Of a DNA stretch of 64,000 bases, positions 1 through 9,175 are shown in pieces (within the stretch, counting starts at the first letter, position 1; the number at the start of each line of letters is the position of its first letter). Origin of the DNA: Odontesthes bonariensis. Taxonomy: Eukaryota > Chordata > Actinopteri > Atheriniformes > Atherinopsidae. The notes beneath the pieces were generated by a model that made no database searches, had not been told where the DNA came from, and was given only the letters and a program-made list of their open reading frames with translations. Location: positions 5,186,976-5,250,975 of the forward strand of contig NC_134527.1 in NCBI RefSeq assembly GCF_027942865.1, read 5' to 3'. The position numbers and the translations under genes were made by a program.

Positions 1-1345
1 CTCCTTTCTCTCCCATCTCCACCTCCCAGTAACAACGTCCAGTCAGACTCTCTCTGCTCAGGACCTGAGACCTGTTAGTGAATCTGTCTGGATAATCAGA
101 ATAAGACTGAAGATGTTTCATATATGTCACTTTTCTGTTCCCCTCTGACAGTAACAGATATCTGTGTGCTGTGTTTGGATCCAGTGTGATTTCACATGAA
201 TATCTTAAGAATCCAGCTCTGCTCGTTGGTTCTGGCTGTGGCAGTAAAACATCCACGTCAGCGACTCTCAGTGAGATGTTGGTCCATTCCTCTCTCAGGA
301 TGTCCTGTAGTTTCTCTCTGAGCTTTGACACAGCTGCTGTCACATCCTCAAAGTGCCTCAGAGGACGGATCTGGATGCTGGATGAGTGTGTAGCCCCCCT
401 GAGTGCTGCCACTGAGGGCCAGCTGTGCAGAAACTGGCTGTGATCCTCTGTGTGTGAGAGCTGCTTCAGCTCAGCATCTTTCCTCTTCAGCTCAGTGATC
501 TCCTGCTCCAGCTTCTCCTGAAGCTCTTTGACTCGACTCCCTTCGGCTTCCTGCTGGGATCTGATCTGCTGCTTCACATCAGAGCTTCTTTTCTGGAGGA
601 GACGGATCAGCTGGCTGAAGATCTTCTGGCTGTGCTCCTCTGTTTTATCAGCAGAGCGATCGATGGCCTCCAGCTCCTGCTGAAGCAGCTTCACATCTTT
701 CTCTGCGTCCTGGATTCTCTGCTGGATCTGCTGCCGACTCCCCTCCAGCTCTCTCTGCCTCTCAGTCCTTTCTGCTGCAGCTGACACTGTGTCGTGGCCT
801 TTATGATCATCCATTAAGCAGAGATAACAGATGCACTTCTGATCGGTACGGCAGAAAATCTTCATCACCTCACCGTGATCAGAGCAGATGTTCTCCTGGA
901 GCTTGTTGGAGGGCTCCACCAGCTTGTGTTTCCTGAATGGAGCCACATCATAATGAGGCTGAAGGTGTTCCTCACAGTAAGAGGCCAGGCAGGATAAACA
1001 GGACTTAACGGCTTTCAGCTTCCTCCCAGAGCAGACATCACAGGCCACATCTTCAGCTCCAGCATAGCAGTGATCAGCAGGAGCAGCACGGAGTCCAGTC
1101 TTCTTCAGCTGCTCCACTAAATCAGCTAACATGGTGTTTTTCCCCAGGACAGGCCTCGGTATGAAGGTTTTCCTGCACTGAGGGCAGCTGTGGATCCCCT
1201 TCTGATCCTCTCCATCCCAGTGGCCTTTAATACAGCTCATGCAGTAGCTGTGTCCACAGGAAATAGTCACCGGATCCTTCAGCAGATCCAGGCAGATCGA
1301 ACAGGAGAAGCGTTCTCGGTCCAGCTGAACTCCTTTCTGCGCCAT
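1..1345 (-). CDS. TRIM-family E3 ubiquitin ligase, finTRIM/TRIM25-like, 3' end cut by window edge
   Basis: The frame is open from the ATG at 1345 down to the window edge, 448 codons without an intron. Residues 15-57 form a C3HC4 RING with C15, C18, C30, H32, C35, C38, C54 and C57. Two B-box-like cysteine/histidine clusters follow near residues 102-140 and 150-190, then a Gln/Glu/Lys-rich coiled coil near 195-300. From about residue 385 the PRY-SPRY start is visible (DPNTAHRYL, then GRCYWEVE). This order is that of fish TRIM proteins, which ubiquitinate targets bound by the SPRY domain and often act in antiviral signalling. The large finTRIM expansion in teleosts prevents naming an orthologue. 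The start is chosen because the RING begins 14 residues later, as is usual. Confidence in TRIM class is very high and in subfamily moderate. Confidence 0.93.
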   Translation of the reverse strand, partial: MAQKGVQLDRERFSCSICLDLLKDPVTISCGHSYCMSCIKGHWDGEDQKGIHSCPQCRKTFIPRPVLGKNTMLADLVEQLKKTGLRAAPADHCYAGAEDVACDVCSGRKLKAVKSCLSCLASYCEEHLQPHYDVAPFRKHKLVEPSNKLQENICSDHGEVMKIFCRTDQKCICYLCLMDDHKGHDTVSAAAERTERQRELEGSRQQIQQRIQDAEKDVKLLQQELEAIDRSADKTEEHSQKIFSQLIRLLQKRSSDVKQQIRSQQEAEGSRVKELQEKLEQEITELKRKDAELKQLSHTEDHSQFLHSWPSVAALRGATHSSSIQIRPLRHFEDVTAAVSKLREKLQDILREEWTNISLRVADVDVLLPQPEPTSRAGFLRYSCEITLDPNTAHRYLLLSEGNRKVTYMKHLQSYSDYPDRFTNRSQVLSRESLTGRCYWEVEMGEKG

Positions 1346-1696
1346 TTCTCCTCTCAGATCAGCGACTCAGTGAGTTTCACTTCCTGAAAGCTGAAACTTA
1401 TCTGAGCTCTGAGCTGTAAATGACGTGTCTGTGCAGATAACAGAGCCTATCAGCTCCCCTTCTGTTGGTTACACCCATCATGAGCTGCAGATCTGAAGGG
1501 GAGGGAACCAGGAAACATGTGGGCCGAGCGGAGCCGCTGTGTGTGAGCAGGAAGTGAATAAAAGCTGTGTCACAGCAGACTTCAAGGTGGAAATATGGGT
1601 CGATTCTTCTTTTAATCCCTTTGGAAAGAAGCTTCACTTTCACAGTAAATGCAGCAGAGTTTTGAGCCTGAAAAATCAGGAAGAACATTTAGAAAC
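1346..1696. other. 5' flank of the TRIM gene
   Basis: No gene is recognised here. The stretch holds the putative 5'UTR/promoter of the TRIM gene and then unique-looking sequence up to the hAT element that starts at 1697. Short frames on both strands show no family signature. Confidence 0.5.
1374..1383 (-). promoter_or_regulatory. IRF-type element just upstream of the TRIM start
   Basis: On the minus strand this reads GAAGTGAAAC, close to the interferon regulatory factor core AANNGAAA. It lies about 30 bases upstream of the TRIM ATG, with a second GAAA/GTTTC pair at about 1385-1398. Many fish TRIM genes are interferon-induced, so the site is plausible, but such a short motif can occur by chance and may lie in the 5'UTR. 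Confidence 0.3.
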
Positions 1697-1822
1697 TAGG
1701 GCCGGGCAACGATTAAAACTTTTAATCTAATTAATCACATGATTTCCCTGATTAATCACGATTAATCGTATTTGTACGCAAAAATTTATCCAAAAGTAGT
1801 GTATAGCTTTTAGCATTTAGTT

Positions 1823-2128
1823 TTATTTTAAATGTGCTGCCATATGAATGAAAGTGCCATAACATTTGTTGTGCAAACACACTTTTAACATCAGCATCTT
1901 TCTGTAGTTTTTATGTAGAAGCCTCGCTCCACTGTCTGTTTCCTTGAATGACTTGCTGCTATCAGTTGTGTGTTTTGCCTTTAAGTGATATTTTAGACTG
2001 GAACTACTACGCTGAGAAGACAATTCAACTTGGCAGTGTTTACAGATGACTTTGGTTCTGTCGACTCCGCCGTCTGGAAGAACTTTAAAATGAAAATGGC
2101 CGAGTAAAAGTTCCGTACCCTTCTCCAT
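1823..2128 (-). CDS. BED zinc-finger-only ORF of hAT element H1
   Basis: A 101-residue frame with a BED-type finger: CKHC at about residues 30-33 and HLKAKH at about 48-53, giving C-x2-C ... H-x4-H. BED fingers are the DNA-binding N-termini of hAT transposases and ZBED proteins. No dimerisation or RNase H-like catalytic part follows; the frame stops after AAHLK. It is nearly identical to frames at 17174, 49627 and 56227, so it is a transposon product and not a host gene. Whether it is expressed is unknown. Confidence 0.7.
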   Translation of the reverse strand: MEKGTELLLGHFHFKVLPDGGVDRTKVICKHCQVELSSQRSSSSLKYHLKAKHTTDSSKSFKETDSGARLLHKNYRKMLMLKVCLHNKCYGTFIHMAAHLK

Positions 2129-2280
2129 GTTTGGTGGATCCGCCGATTACTTTCTTTTCCTGTTCCACAGCAGACAGCAGCAGACTTTTACAAAATAAAA
2201 GCCTGTGAGCAACAGACTTTTACAAAATAAAAGCCTGTGAGCAACAGACTTTTACAAAATAAAATAAATAATAAAACAGG

Positions 2281-2446
2281 GGTGGTTTGTGGCGTAGTGG
2301 GTTGAGCAGGCGCCCCATGTACAGAGGCTATAGTCCTCGCTGCAGCTGGCCCCGGTTCGGACGGCCCTGTGCTGCATGTTGTTCCCCCTCTCTCTGCCCC
2401 TGGTTCCTGTCTCTCTGAACTTTCCATTAAAGGCACAAAAGCCCCA
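2281..2446 (+). repeat. tRNA-derived SINE inside H1
   Basis: The head has an A-box-like segment (GTGGCGTAGTGGG) and a damaged B box (CCGGTTCGGAC). It is followed by a CT-rich body and a tail ending in AAGGCACAAAAGCCCC. Compared with the copy at 34738, about 12 bases of the B-box region are missing. It sits at the same hAT position as that copy. Confidence 0.7.
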
Positions 2447-2962
2447 ACAAAAATGTTTCTTTTAAAAAATGCGTTAATGTGTATCGGCGTTAAATAACTA
2501 GCGAGTTAACAGCTGCATTGATTCACTGAAACATGGTCAAACATGAATATAAACACAGAATATGAGACAGAAACGGAGCTTTAAAGTGAATATTTGGCCT
2601 CAGCGCCTTTATTCTCAAACACAGCCTGAACAAATGAACAAAACCAAAGTCAGCGTAACTCCAGGATTATTTTCCCATTTCCACAGTGATGAGATCTGAA
2701 AAGAGTCTGTGATAAAGGAAGGTCTGCTGACTCCTCTGCTGGGCTCCATGAAGTGGAAGAGAAACAACAACATACAGACACACCGACACCAGGATCCCAC
2801 TGATGTTTAGAGCTCAGAGAAGTTTAGATTTTAATGTTTCTGTGAATCAAACTCCTCATCAGCAGCAGTGAAAAACTTGCGTTAATGCGCAATAAAATAT
2901 TTATCGGCGTTAAATAATTAGCGAGTTAATGCGATAATAACGAGTTAACTCGCCCAGCCCTA

Positions 2963-3522
2963 AAATACCTCAATTTTATTAAGGTACTTAACCCATTCAA
3001 ATGTAATTTTTAAAAACAAGATATAAAAGGACAACTTTTATTACACGAACCCATATAATAGATATTTCCTGAATTCATATTTAAATCTGTGGATCTTCTT
3101 TAGCATTTTGCAAAGTATCACCATAGCAAATATTCGAGCCTTCCCAGGAATCTTCACTACAATCCCGACTGACTGAAAGGTAGTTTTCTATTAGATTCTT
3201 CGTCTGCTAGTTGAATTCAGATGTTCAGGACGGATCTAAGACTCTAAAGAAATAACTAATCTTCTGGCGTTATTTCAATGGCTTCCTCTAATCATTTGGA
3301 AGTTGAGCCCAGATGCGATTGCTTAACGCTTTCCCAAAAGCTCTCCTTCGTCATGCAGGCAACCAGCCGCCAGCACACGTAGGACGGCGGTCATTTACCA
3401 GTATGCAGGGTCTGATGTGAGAAAAAGTCTGTCTGTGATTTTAGAAGTCAGGGAAGTTGCAACTGAACAGGTCGAAGCTATCAAAGCTTCTTTTCCCATC
3501 ACAGATGTTTTGTTGAAATAGA
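2963..3522. other. Intergenic, nothing recognised
   Basis: AT-rich sequence between H1 and the next repeat. I see no coding signature, RNA gene or duplicated element here. Confidence 0.5.
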
Positions 3523-4000
3523 CCATTGATACTCACTATTTTTTCTACAAGAGCCACATTGGCAGAGCAAAATCAAGGGAAGAGCCACTTTTACGACAAC
3601 ATACTAAAGTCCCCTTTTGCAAATATGCAATCCCACAAAAAAATAAACAACACAGCCAATATATTTTCAATTAAGACCACATTTTCCTTAATACTGGGAT
3701 GAGCGGGAGCTGGCGTGCATGTCCTCGACTTTCTTCATGTTGTATTTGTAGTTTGTTGTTGTAATCATAGTGAGACATTCAGGATGAGCATGGTGTTTGT
3801 GATGGTTTTTGCCCTTTTTGAATTAAAAAACGATCCATTGTGTCTGCATCTCGCTGGCTAAAGGAGCTAGCGTGCACTGTGATCAAGTGTGAGGTGGTTT
3901 AAGCGGGCTGCGTTGCCAGGTTTAACAGTTCCCCCTTTAGGAAACACCATTAAGCCTTAATTAAGACTTAATAAAAATACTTAATACTACAAAAACACAA
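3523..4000 (+). mobile_element. Dispersed repeat K, copy 1 (hAT-like end)
   Basis: The sequence from ATTGATACTCACTATTTTTT onward is matched in reverse orientation at 24211-24695, including the segments around GGCAGAGCAAAATCAAGGG and CTCATCCTGAATGTC (reverse complement here). The terminal CAGTGATACTCAC in the other copy resembles hAT ends. A short decayed frame around the MDRF-like start is present, but no family could be named. Confidence 0.55.
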
Positions 4001-4340
4001 ACTTAATAAAAATACTTAATACTGTGCAGTATTCGCTGTATGTTATTTGAAAAAATTTATTGTTATTGTTACCATATTGTTATAAGCTACTATGCAAGTG
4101 CGAGCCGCCAAGTAAAGCTTGAGGAGTATCTCTGAATTAGACCAATAAAACCTCCAGAATATTCTAAACTTGTTACTGCTGATACATCTACCGTAGGCTA
4201 TACAGCCAAATACACCTGGCTTGAATTTCATAACTGGAGAAGAAATCATCACTCTTTTTAACTTAACTTGTGAAAGAATAACAACCTTCAGCATTTCAGC
4301 TTCCAGACATGCAAAAGACACAAGACAGAATTCAATGATA

Positions 4341-4346
4341 TTTATT
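4341..4346 (-). promoter_or_regulatory. Probable pmch polyadenylation signal
   Basis: AATAAA on the minus strand about 115 bases past the pmch stop codon. Distance and orientation suit a short 3'UTR; cleavage was not observed. Confidence 0.5.
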
Positions 4347-4459
4347 CTGAGATCTGCAGTAATTTCAATTTCCATTAACAGATTTCTGGATTATGTTACA
4401 ACTCGGTGAGAGACGGTGTTGTCGTCCTTCGTTGGGTCACATTGAAGAGCAGAACAGTC

Positions 4460-4858
4460 CTAGACCTCCCAGCAGGGCCGGTACACCCGTCCCACCATGC
4501 ACCTCATGGCGTCCCTCCTCAGGATGGGGATGTTCAGCTGCTGTCCAGCGGTGGACTGGCTGTTGTCGTCAGCCGTGCGCTTGTAGGCGGACAGTCCGTT
4601 GTGCAGCACTCGCAGGTCCCTCCAAAGGCTCGGATCAGCAGCGATGACGATCACCCTCGGCGCTCTGGATTTGGTCCACGGGGCCAGATCTGCGTCGCCA
4701 AGGCCGTTTTCTGTGGCCTGATCGCTCAGAAGCGAGGTGAAAGCCTCCTCCTCCAAGGATCCTTCTTCAGTCTTGCCCATGGGTAATGCTGCTGACAGCG
4801 CGTAGCACTCGAACAAGAGAGCGGCGGCGAAGATGACCGACATGAGCGACTGTCTCAT
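4460..4858 (-). CDS. pmch: Pro-melanin-concentrating hormone
   Basis: A complete 132-residue frame. A hydrophobic signal peptide spans about residues 1-24. Dibasic sites lie at 93-94 (KR) and 114-115 (RR). The last 17 residues, [17 protein letters not shown], are teleost MCH with its Cys5-Cys14 ring; the known salmonid-type peptide has Thr at position 2 where this one has Ala. The 19 residues between the dibasic sites occupy the place of the second released peptide. MCH is a hypothalamic and pituitary hormone that pales skin in fish and affects feeding. Fish pmch genes are intronless, which fits the uninterrupted frame. A TATA box lies about 100 bases upstream. The identification is secure; which fish paralogue it is was not resolved. 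Confidence 0.96.
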   Translation of the reverse strand: MRQSLMSVIFAAALLFECYALSAALPMGKTEEGSLEEEAFTSLLSDQATENGLGDADLAPWTKSRAPRVIVIAADPSLWRDLRVLHNGLSAYKRTADDNSQSTAGQQLNIPILRRDAMRCMVGRVYRPCWEV

Positions 4859-4956
4859 GGTGAAAATCTTGCAGGAGGTGTCGGCTCAGCTGGGATGGAT
4901 TTCTTTCTTTCCAGAAGTCTTGCTTCGCTGTTCTGACTTTAGGTTCATCATCATGT

Positions 4957-4967
4957 GCTTTTATACC
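4957..4967 (-). promoter_or_regulatory. TATA box of pmch
   Basis: The minus strand reads GGTATAAAAGC about 100 bases upstream of the pmch ATG, leaving room for a 5'UTR of roughly 70 bases. Position and consensus are both good. Confidence 0.7.
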
Positions 4968-5649
4968 GTTTCGACATCCTTGAATTGACCACGTTGGATA
5001 GTTTTTCGTTGTAGCTCCTTGTTTCGTGTTCAGGAAATTAGTCATAGGCATTACAGAACAGTTGGGTAGGACGCTTGCTGTGTTCGAGTGTGTTGTTTTG
5101 GTGGAAAGTTAATTAAAATCTCTGCTGTTGGGACTCACATTAGACACTTGACAATGAAAGAGTGAAAAGTCTTTGAATAGGTGACACCCAAGAATAACAT
5201 TAATCCAAAATTACTGCCCTTTAAAACAACGAGGACGGATTACCCATCTGGGAAGCTCTTGAGGAGCAGACACTCGGATCATGAAATCGGTTTTTCCGGG
5301 AGCATTGTTTGCAGTGATGTCCAAGAGGGGGACTTAATCTTGGCTTAGTGAGAAGAAAAGCAAACAAATTATTCTTGAAGTGTTTGTGTCTTCGTGGCAG
5401 CAGCCAAGAAAAGTTAGAAAAGGCTTCTTTTAGCTGACGAGACAACATGTTTTTTTTATCTCTAGTCGGAGCGCATCATACAGTAATTACAGCCTCGCAT
5501 AATTATGGTCTCCAGACGGGTTGCTGCACACCTGCATCTGATAAGATCCAACTGAAATCAGTCGATGCTATACATGCAAGGGACATTTAAAGGAAGCTTT
5601 CTTATCTATGATTGGATAATTTGTCTTCTGCCGTCTACTGTTCCAGAAT
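4968..5649. other. pmch upstream region, no gene seen
   Basis: Contains upstream sequence of pmch and no recognised coding region. It ends where the Q1 inverted-repeat element begins. Regulatory elements controlling pmch would be expected here but none is recognised with confidence. Confidence 0.45.
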
Positions 5650-5885
5650 TACGGAAGCCCAGAGCGGACGTGGTACGTATAAACTTCTTTTTTTATGGTT
5701 TTCGCGAGATAACGAGTTAATTTACCGATGGTTTTCGAGGCCACTTTTTCTCCCCAGTCCGCCCCTGTTTACATGTGTTCGCAATTTGTTTGTCTTGTAG
5801 AGATAACTTTCATATCGGCCCGCGTCATTTAAGGAAACGGCCGGCTCGACTGCAGCTCAACAGGCGTTTACTCCTAAGTGATCCT

Positions 5886-7264
5886 TGTCATGGTTTTTAG
5901 GATGTTATTTGACCCACATGCAAGGATTCTCTCAGGACATATAAGATGGTAAATAAAGTTTATTATACAAGATGGTATGAAGAGTCTCTTTGGGTTCTGC
6001 AGTGGGAAGTGAAAAAGGTGAGTTCCAGAATGTTTAGCCATGAAGATTGTGTGAAAGGATGACTTACAGGTGGTGAAATGGAAGTCCGCCAGGGAGAGGT
6101 GGGTGGAAGCTAGGGGCTTGGGTCCAAGGGAGGTTTCAGGTGAGTTCCAGAGAGTCCGAGATCCTTGGAGAAATCCAGAGGGAGTTTGGAGTGGGTGTGA
6201 GTTGGAGGACGGACAGGGTTCGCAGGTTTGTTCACAGGGAGGAGCAGCAGAGTTGTATAAAGTACTGAAATCTCACACTCAAGTAAAAGTATAGGTACCC
6301 CTCCAAAATATGACTGAAATGTTACTTGAGTTAAAGTCTTAAAGTATCCGAAACGTCTTGTACCTGCAAATGTAGTTTGAATGAAATTTTTTTATATTTT
6401 GGTAAACTTTGAAGGTCAAATACACTTCAAATCTGCACACAACCAAGTGCAGGCTAAATTTAGACCAGGTTTAGACAGAAAATACAAACTTTGTGAACCT
6501 TTAGGTTTTTCTTCTTCAAGTAAGATCAGTGCTGAAAATGAGGCGTACATTACACCATTAAGAAAAAAATGAAAGAAAAGAGGCTGCTACTGTTATTGCC
6601 ATCATTATAAACTAAATTGAAAGAAAAAATAGGAGAAAACTGCAGCTTATCTGGCATCTGAAGAGGGAGTCCAGTTTGAAACCCCTTTTGTAAACCTTTC
6701 TAAAAAATAAATAAAATAACTCAGAACAGAAAATGCGGCCAACATCACCAAGAAAAAAAACTGCTACGAGTAAAAGTATGCAATTAAGTTCGGAAATATA
6801 GTGAGGTAAAAGTGAAAGTTGTCAAAAATTTTTAAACTCGAGGAAAGTACAAAGTATTCCAAAATATACTTAAGTACAGTAGTGAAGTATTTTTACTTCG
6901 TTACTATACAACACTGAGGAGCAGGTTACACCAGCCGTGGAAATGAGTCCAAGAATCCAGTGGAAGTTAATGAAGACACGAGATACTGAGGAGTTTGTGA
7001 TGACTGGGATCAGGAGACAACGGGAAGGTACCCTTGATGAGAAAGGGGTTAAGTCTGCAAGGTTAACTTAAAATAGATAATTCTGGTTTCACCAGATGTA
7101 TGGCTAACACTCAGGCGCTGAACTGGCAACCTGCTCCTCTTATCCTGCTGCTGATGACTCTTGATGAGAATCAGGTGTGAGCAATAATCTCAGACCGTCC
7201 TCCAGGTAGGCTCCAGAACTCCCCTAGTGGAGAAAACAGAAACCTAAACCCCAGCTTCCTAACA
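5886..7264. mobile_element. Probable solo LTR inserted in Q1
   Basis: The insert starts TGTCATGG and ends CTAACA, with ATCCT and ATCCC flanks (a 4-5 bp duplication). Comparison with Q2 shows that Q1 is interrupted exactly between GTGATCC and the GTTGATGTAGTCGAC segment. TG...CA ends plus a 4-5 bp duplication are typical of an LTR. No internal retroelement genes remain. Excluding the nested hAT its length is about 710 bases. Confidence 0.6.
6248..6916. mobile_element. hAT MITE nested in the solo LTR
   Basis: The ends CAGAGTTGTATA and TATACAACACTG are inverted repeats, and AGGAGCAG (8 bp) is duplicated perfectly at 6240-6247 and 6917-6924. The subterminal regions are rich in AAGTAAAAGTA-type motifs. 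No transposase is encoded, so it is non-autonomous. Confidence 0.8.
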
Positions 7265-7675
7265 ATCCCGTTGATGTAGTCGACTTCATCAGTGACCGGC
7301 TGAGGGGACCAGGCCGTCTCCATGGTTACCGAATGATGCACGAGAGGCGCCGTAATCGTTTTCTGGAGATAACGAGATAAATAACTCGTTATCTCGAGAA
7401 AACGAAATGCTTCGTCACACCAGCGGGATTTGCTTTGTGCATTTTCACAAACGCTCCACGTTCCATGTTTGATTCATAGGCTATTTTATTCAGTTTTCAA
7501 TGAAAGGGGGTAAAGATGGGTAAAAACCTTTGCCAGAAATACATATAAACACATATAAACAGGGGCGGACTGGGGAGAAAAAGTGGCTTCGAAAACCATC
7601 GGTAAATTAACTCGTTATCTCGAGAAAACCATCAAAAAAAAGTTTATACCTACCACGGCCGCTCCGGGCTTCCGT

Positions 7676-8379
7676 ACAGAATAACACTTCTCCAACTTGG
7701 AACACTAAGGAGCACCAGGAACGTATTACATTAAACACTTTGGTCCATTATCATTCAGCAGGGAATGGATTCGAGGCTGTTATTATTAAGTGCACATTGC
7801 GAAATTATGTTGGCGAGACCTATAATTTCGTGTCATCACACAAAGGTTATTTTACTCGGTTGGTAATGTGCAGTTCGTATAGGTGTGCTGTAAACCATGT
7901 TTTACTGAAAACTACACCTGCGGTTTCTAATAGTTGTGACATTGTGAGAATTATCTACGGCCTGCTTTAATCTAAGTTTTCTGGAGGCAGACCAGAAGTC
8001 TTGGAGATCAAATGTTCATGGGTTTCACTGGTGGGGTGGGTGGAGCTGGTGTGGTTGTTAATGGCTCTTTAGATGAAAGGTGGTTACCCGTAAAGATAAT
8101 AATTTTCTGCCAACAGTTCAATTCCACATGGTTGACCTTCCAATAACAGGGCTGATGACAAATATCATAAAATGTACTCAGAGCAAAACGCAGCTTGGAT
8201 CTGAGTGCTGTGACTGGGATTCAAAGCTCTACGTGGGGCTGTCAGCTGGATTATTTCAGCCCGATAATATGGCGTAGGGCGCCATGTAGGGCGCCATTTT
8301 ATTTGTATGACTTTCAAAGTTATGTTCTTTTTGTTTTTTTGGTTTTTTTTTTAGCTTTAGTGGGCCTGTTGAGCTCTCT
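7676..8379. other. Intergenic, nothing recognised
   Basis: Follows Q1. Short frames at 7740 and 8080 have no recognisable signature and are not supported as genes. Confidence 0.4.
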
Positions 8380-9175
8380 GAGACGACTCTCTACAGTAGA
8401 GAGGCTGTAGATGCACCAGTTTTAAGGCTTGTGCGTTTCGGGAAGGATTTTAAGGTTCTTTTAGTCGTTTATAAATGTCTTAAGGGTCTTGGGCCTTCTT
8501 ATTTGTCTGACCTGCTTTTAAATTATGAGCCTGAGGTCCTCTAGTACCGGCCTTTTAGTTGTTCCTACAGTCAGAACCAAAAACTTATGGTGAGACCTCG
8601 TTCTGCTATCCCGGTCCTCGTCTGTGGAACAGCCTGCCAGAGAACCTCAGGGCTGCAGAGACTGTTTATATTTTTAAAAAGAGGCTCAAGACCTTTTTAA
8701 TATAGCCTTTTAACAAAAATTTATTTATTTATCATTATTATTTTCATTTTCATTTAATTCTAATCTTATTTTTTACTTGATATTTTATACCTGTTGCTTT
8801 TATTTGGTCTTATTGTTCAACATTTTTAAACTCCAGTGTTCTCCTCATGGGGATCCTCCATCCCTGGGGTTCTTCCTGCTCGGGTTACAAGGTCGTGCAA
8901 CCCAACGGCGATGGTGTGGACCCTGGACTGTCCTGATCTGGGGTTTCCAGTGGCGGCGGCCTCTGTGGTCATGGGTGGGGGGGCTCCTAGCGTGGATGGA
9001 TCCCCAAAATATCGTTTCCTCACAGCAGCGTCAGGCCAGATGTTCACTTTCATATTTTTATTCAGTTGAAGAGACAGAAACTAGAGGTTAAATTGTTTTA
9101 ATGTAAAGCACTTTGTGTTACTTTTTGTCTGAAAGGTGCTTTATAAATAAATGAATTGAATGGATTTGAATGGGT
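8380..9175 (+). mobile_element. LINE (L2/Rex-like) 3' end fragment
   Basis: Broken reading frames resemble the C-terminal end of L2-type reverse transcriptase (YKCLKGLGPSYLSDLL-like, then a WNSLP-like region). They are followed by a 3' tail with AAAGCACTTTGTGTTA and TTTATAAATAAATGAATTG. In-frame stops show it is dead; the 5' part is missing, as is usual for LINE insertions. Confidence 0.65.

Larger units (their letters stand above)
1697..2962 (-). mobile_element. hAT-type element H1 with BED-finger ORF and a captured SINE
   Basis: The ends TAGGGCCGGGC and GCCCAGCCCTA are inverted repeats shared with six other copies in the window. It is reversed relative to copies H2, H5 and H6. Inside are the 101-residue BED ORF, three repeats of a TTTTACAAAATAAAAGCCTG motif, a tRNA-derived SINE and about 370 bases of unrelated sequence (about 2510-2880). 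That insert lies between two partial copies of the GCGTTAA-rich end. The 8-base flanks do not match, so the insertion is old or rearranged. Confidence 0.8.
5650..7675. mobile_element. Inverted-repeat DNA element Q1 with 6-bp target duplication
   Basis: The ends TACGGAAGCCC and GGGCTTCCGTA are inverted, and the arms run about 150 bases inward through a subterminal GATAACGAGTT palindrome. CAGAAT is repeated directly on both sides (5644-5649 and 7676-7681). The interior is interrupted by a solo LTR, itself holding a hAT MITE. Conserved interior segments are shared with Q2 at 26908-27800. The 6-bp duplication does not match hAT, Tc1/mariner, Harbinger or piggyBac; the superfamily is unknown to me. 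Confidence 0.75.
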
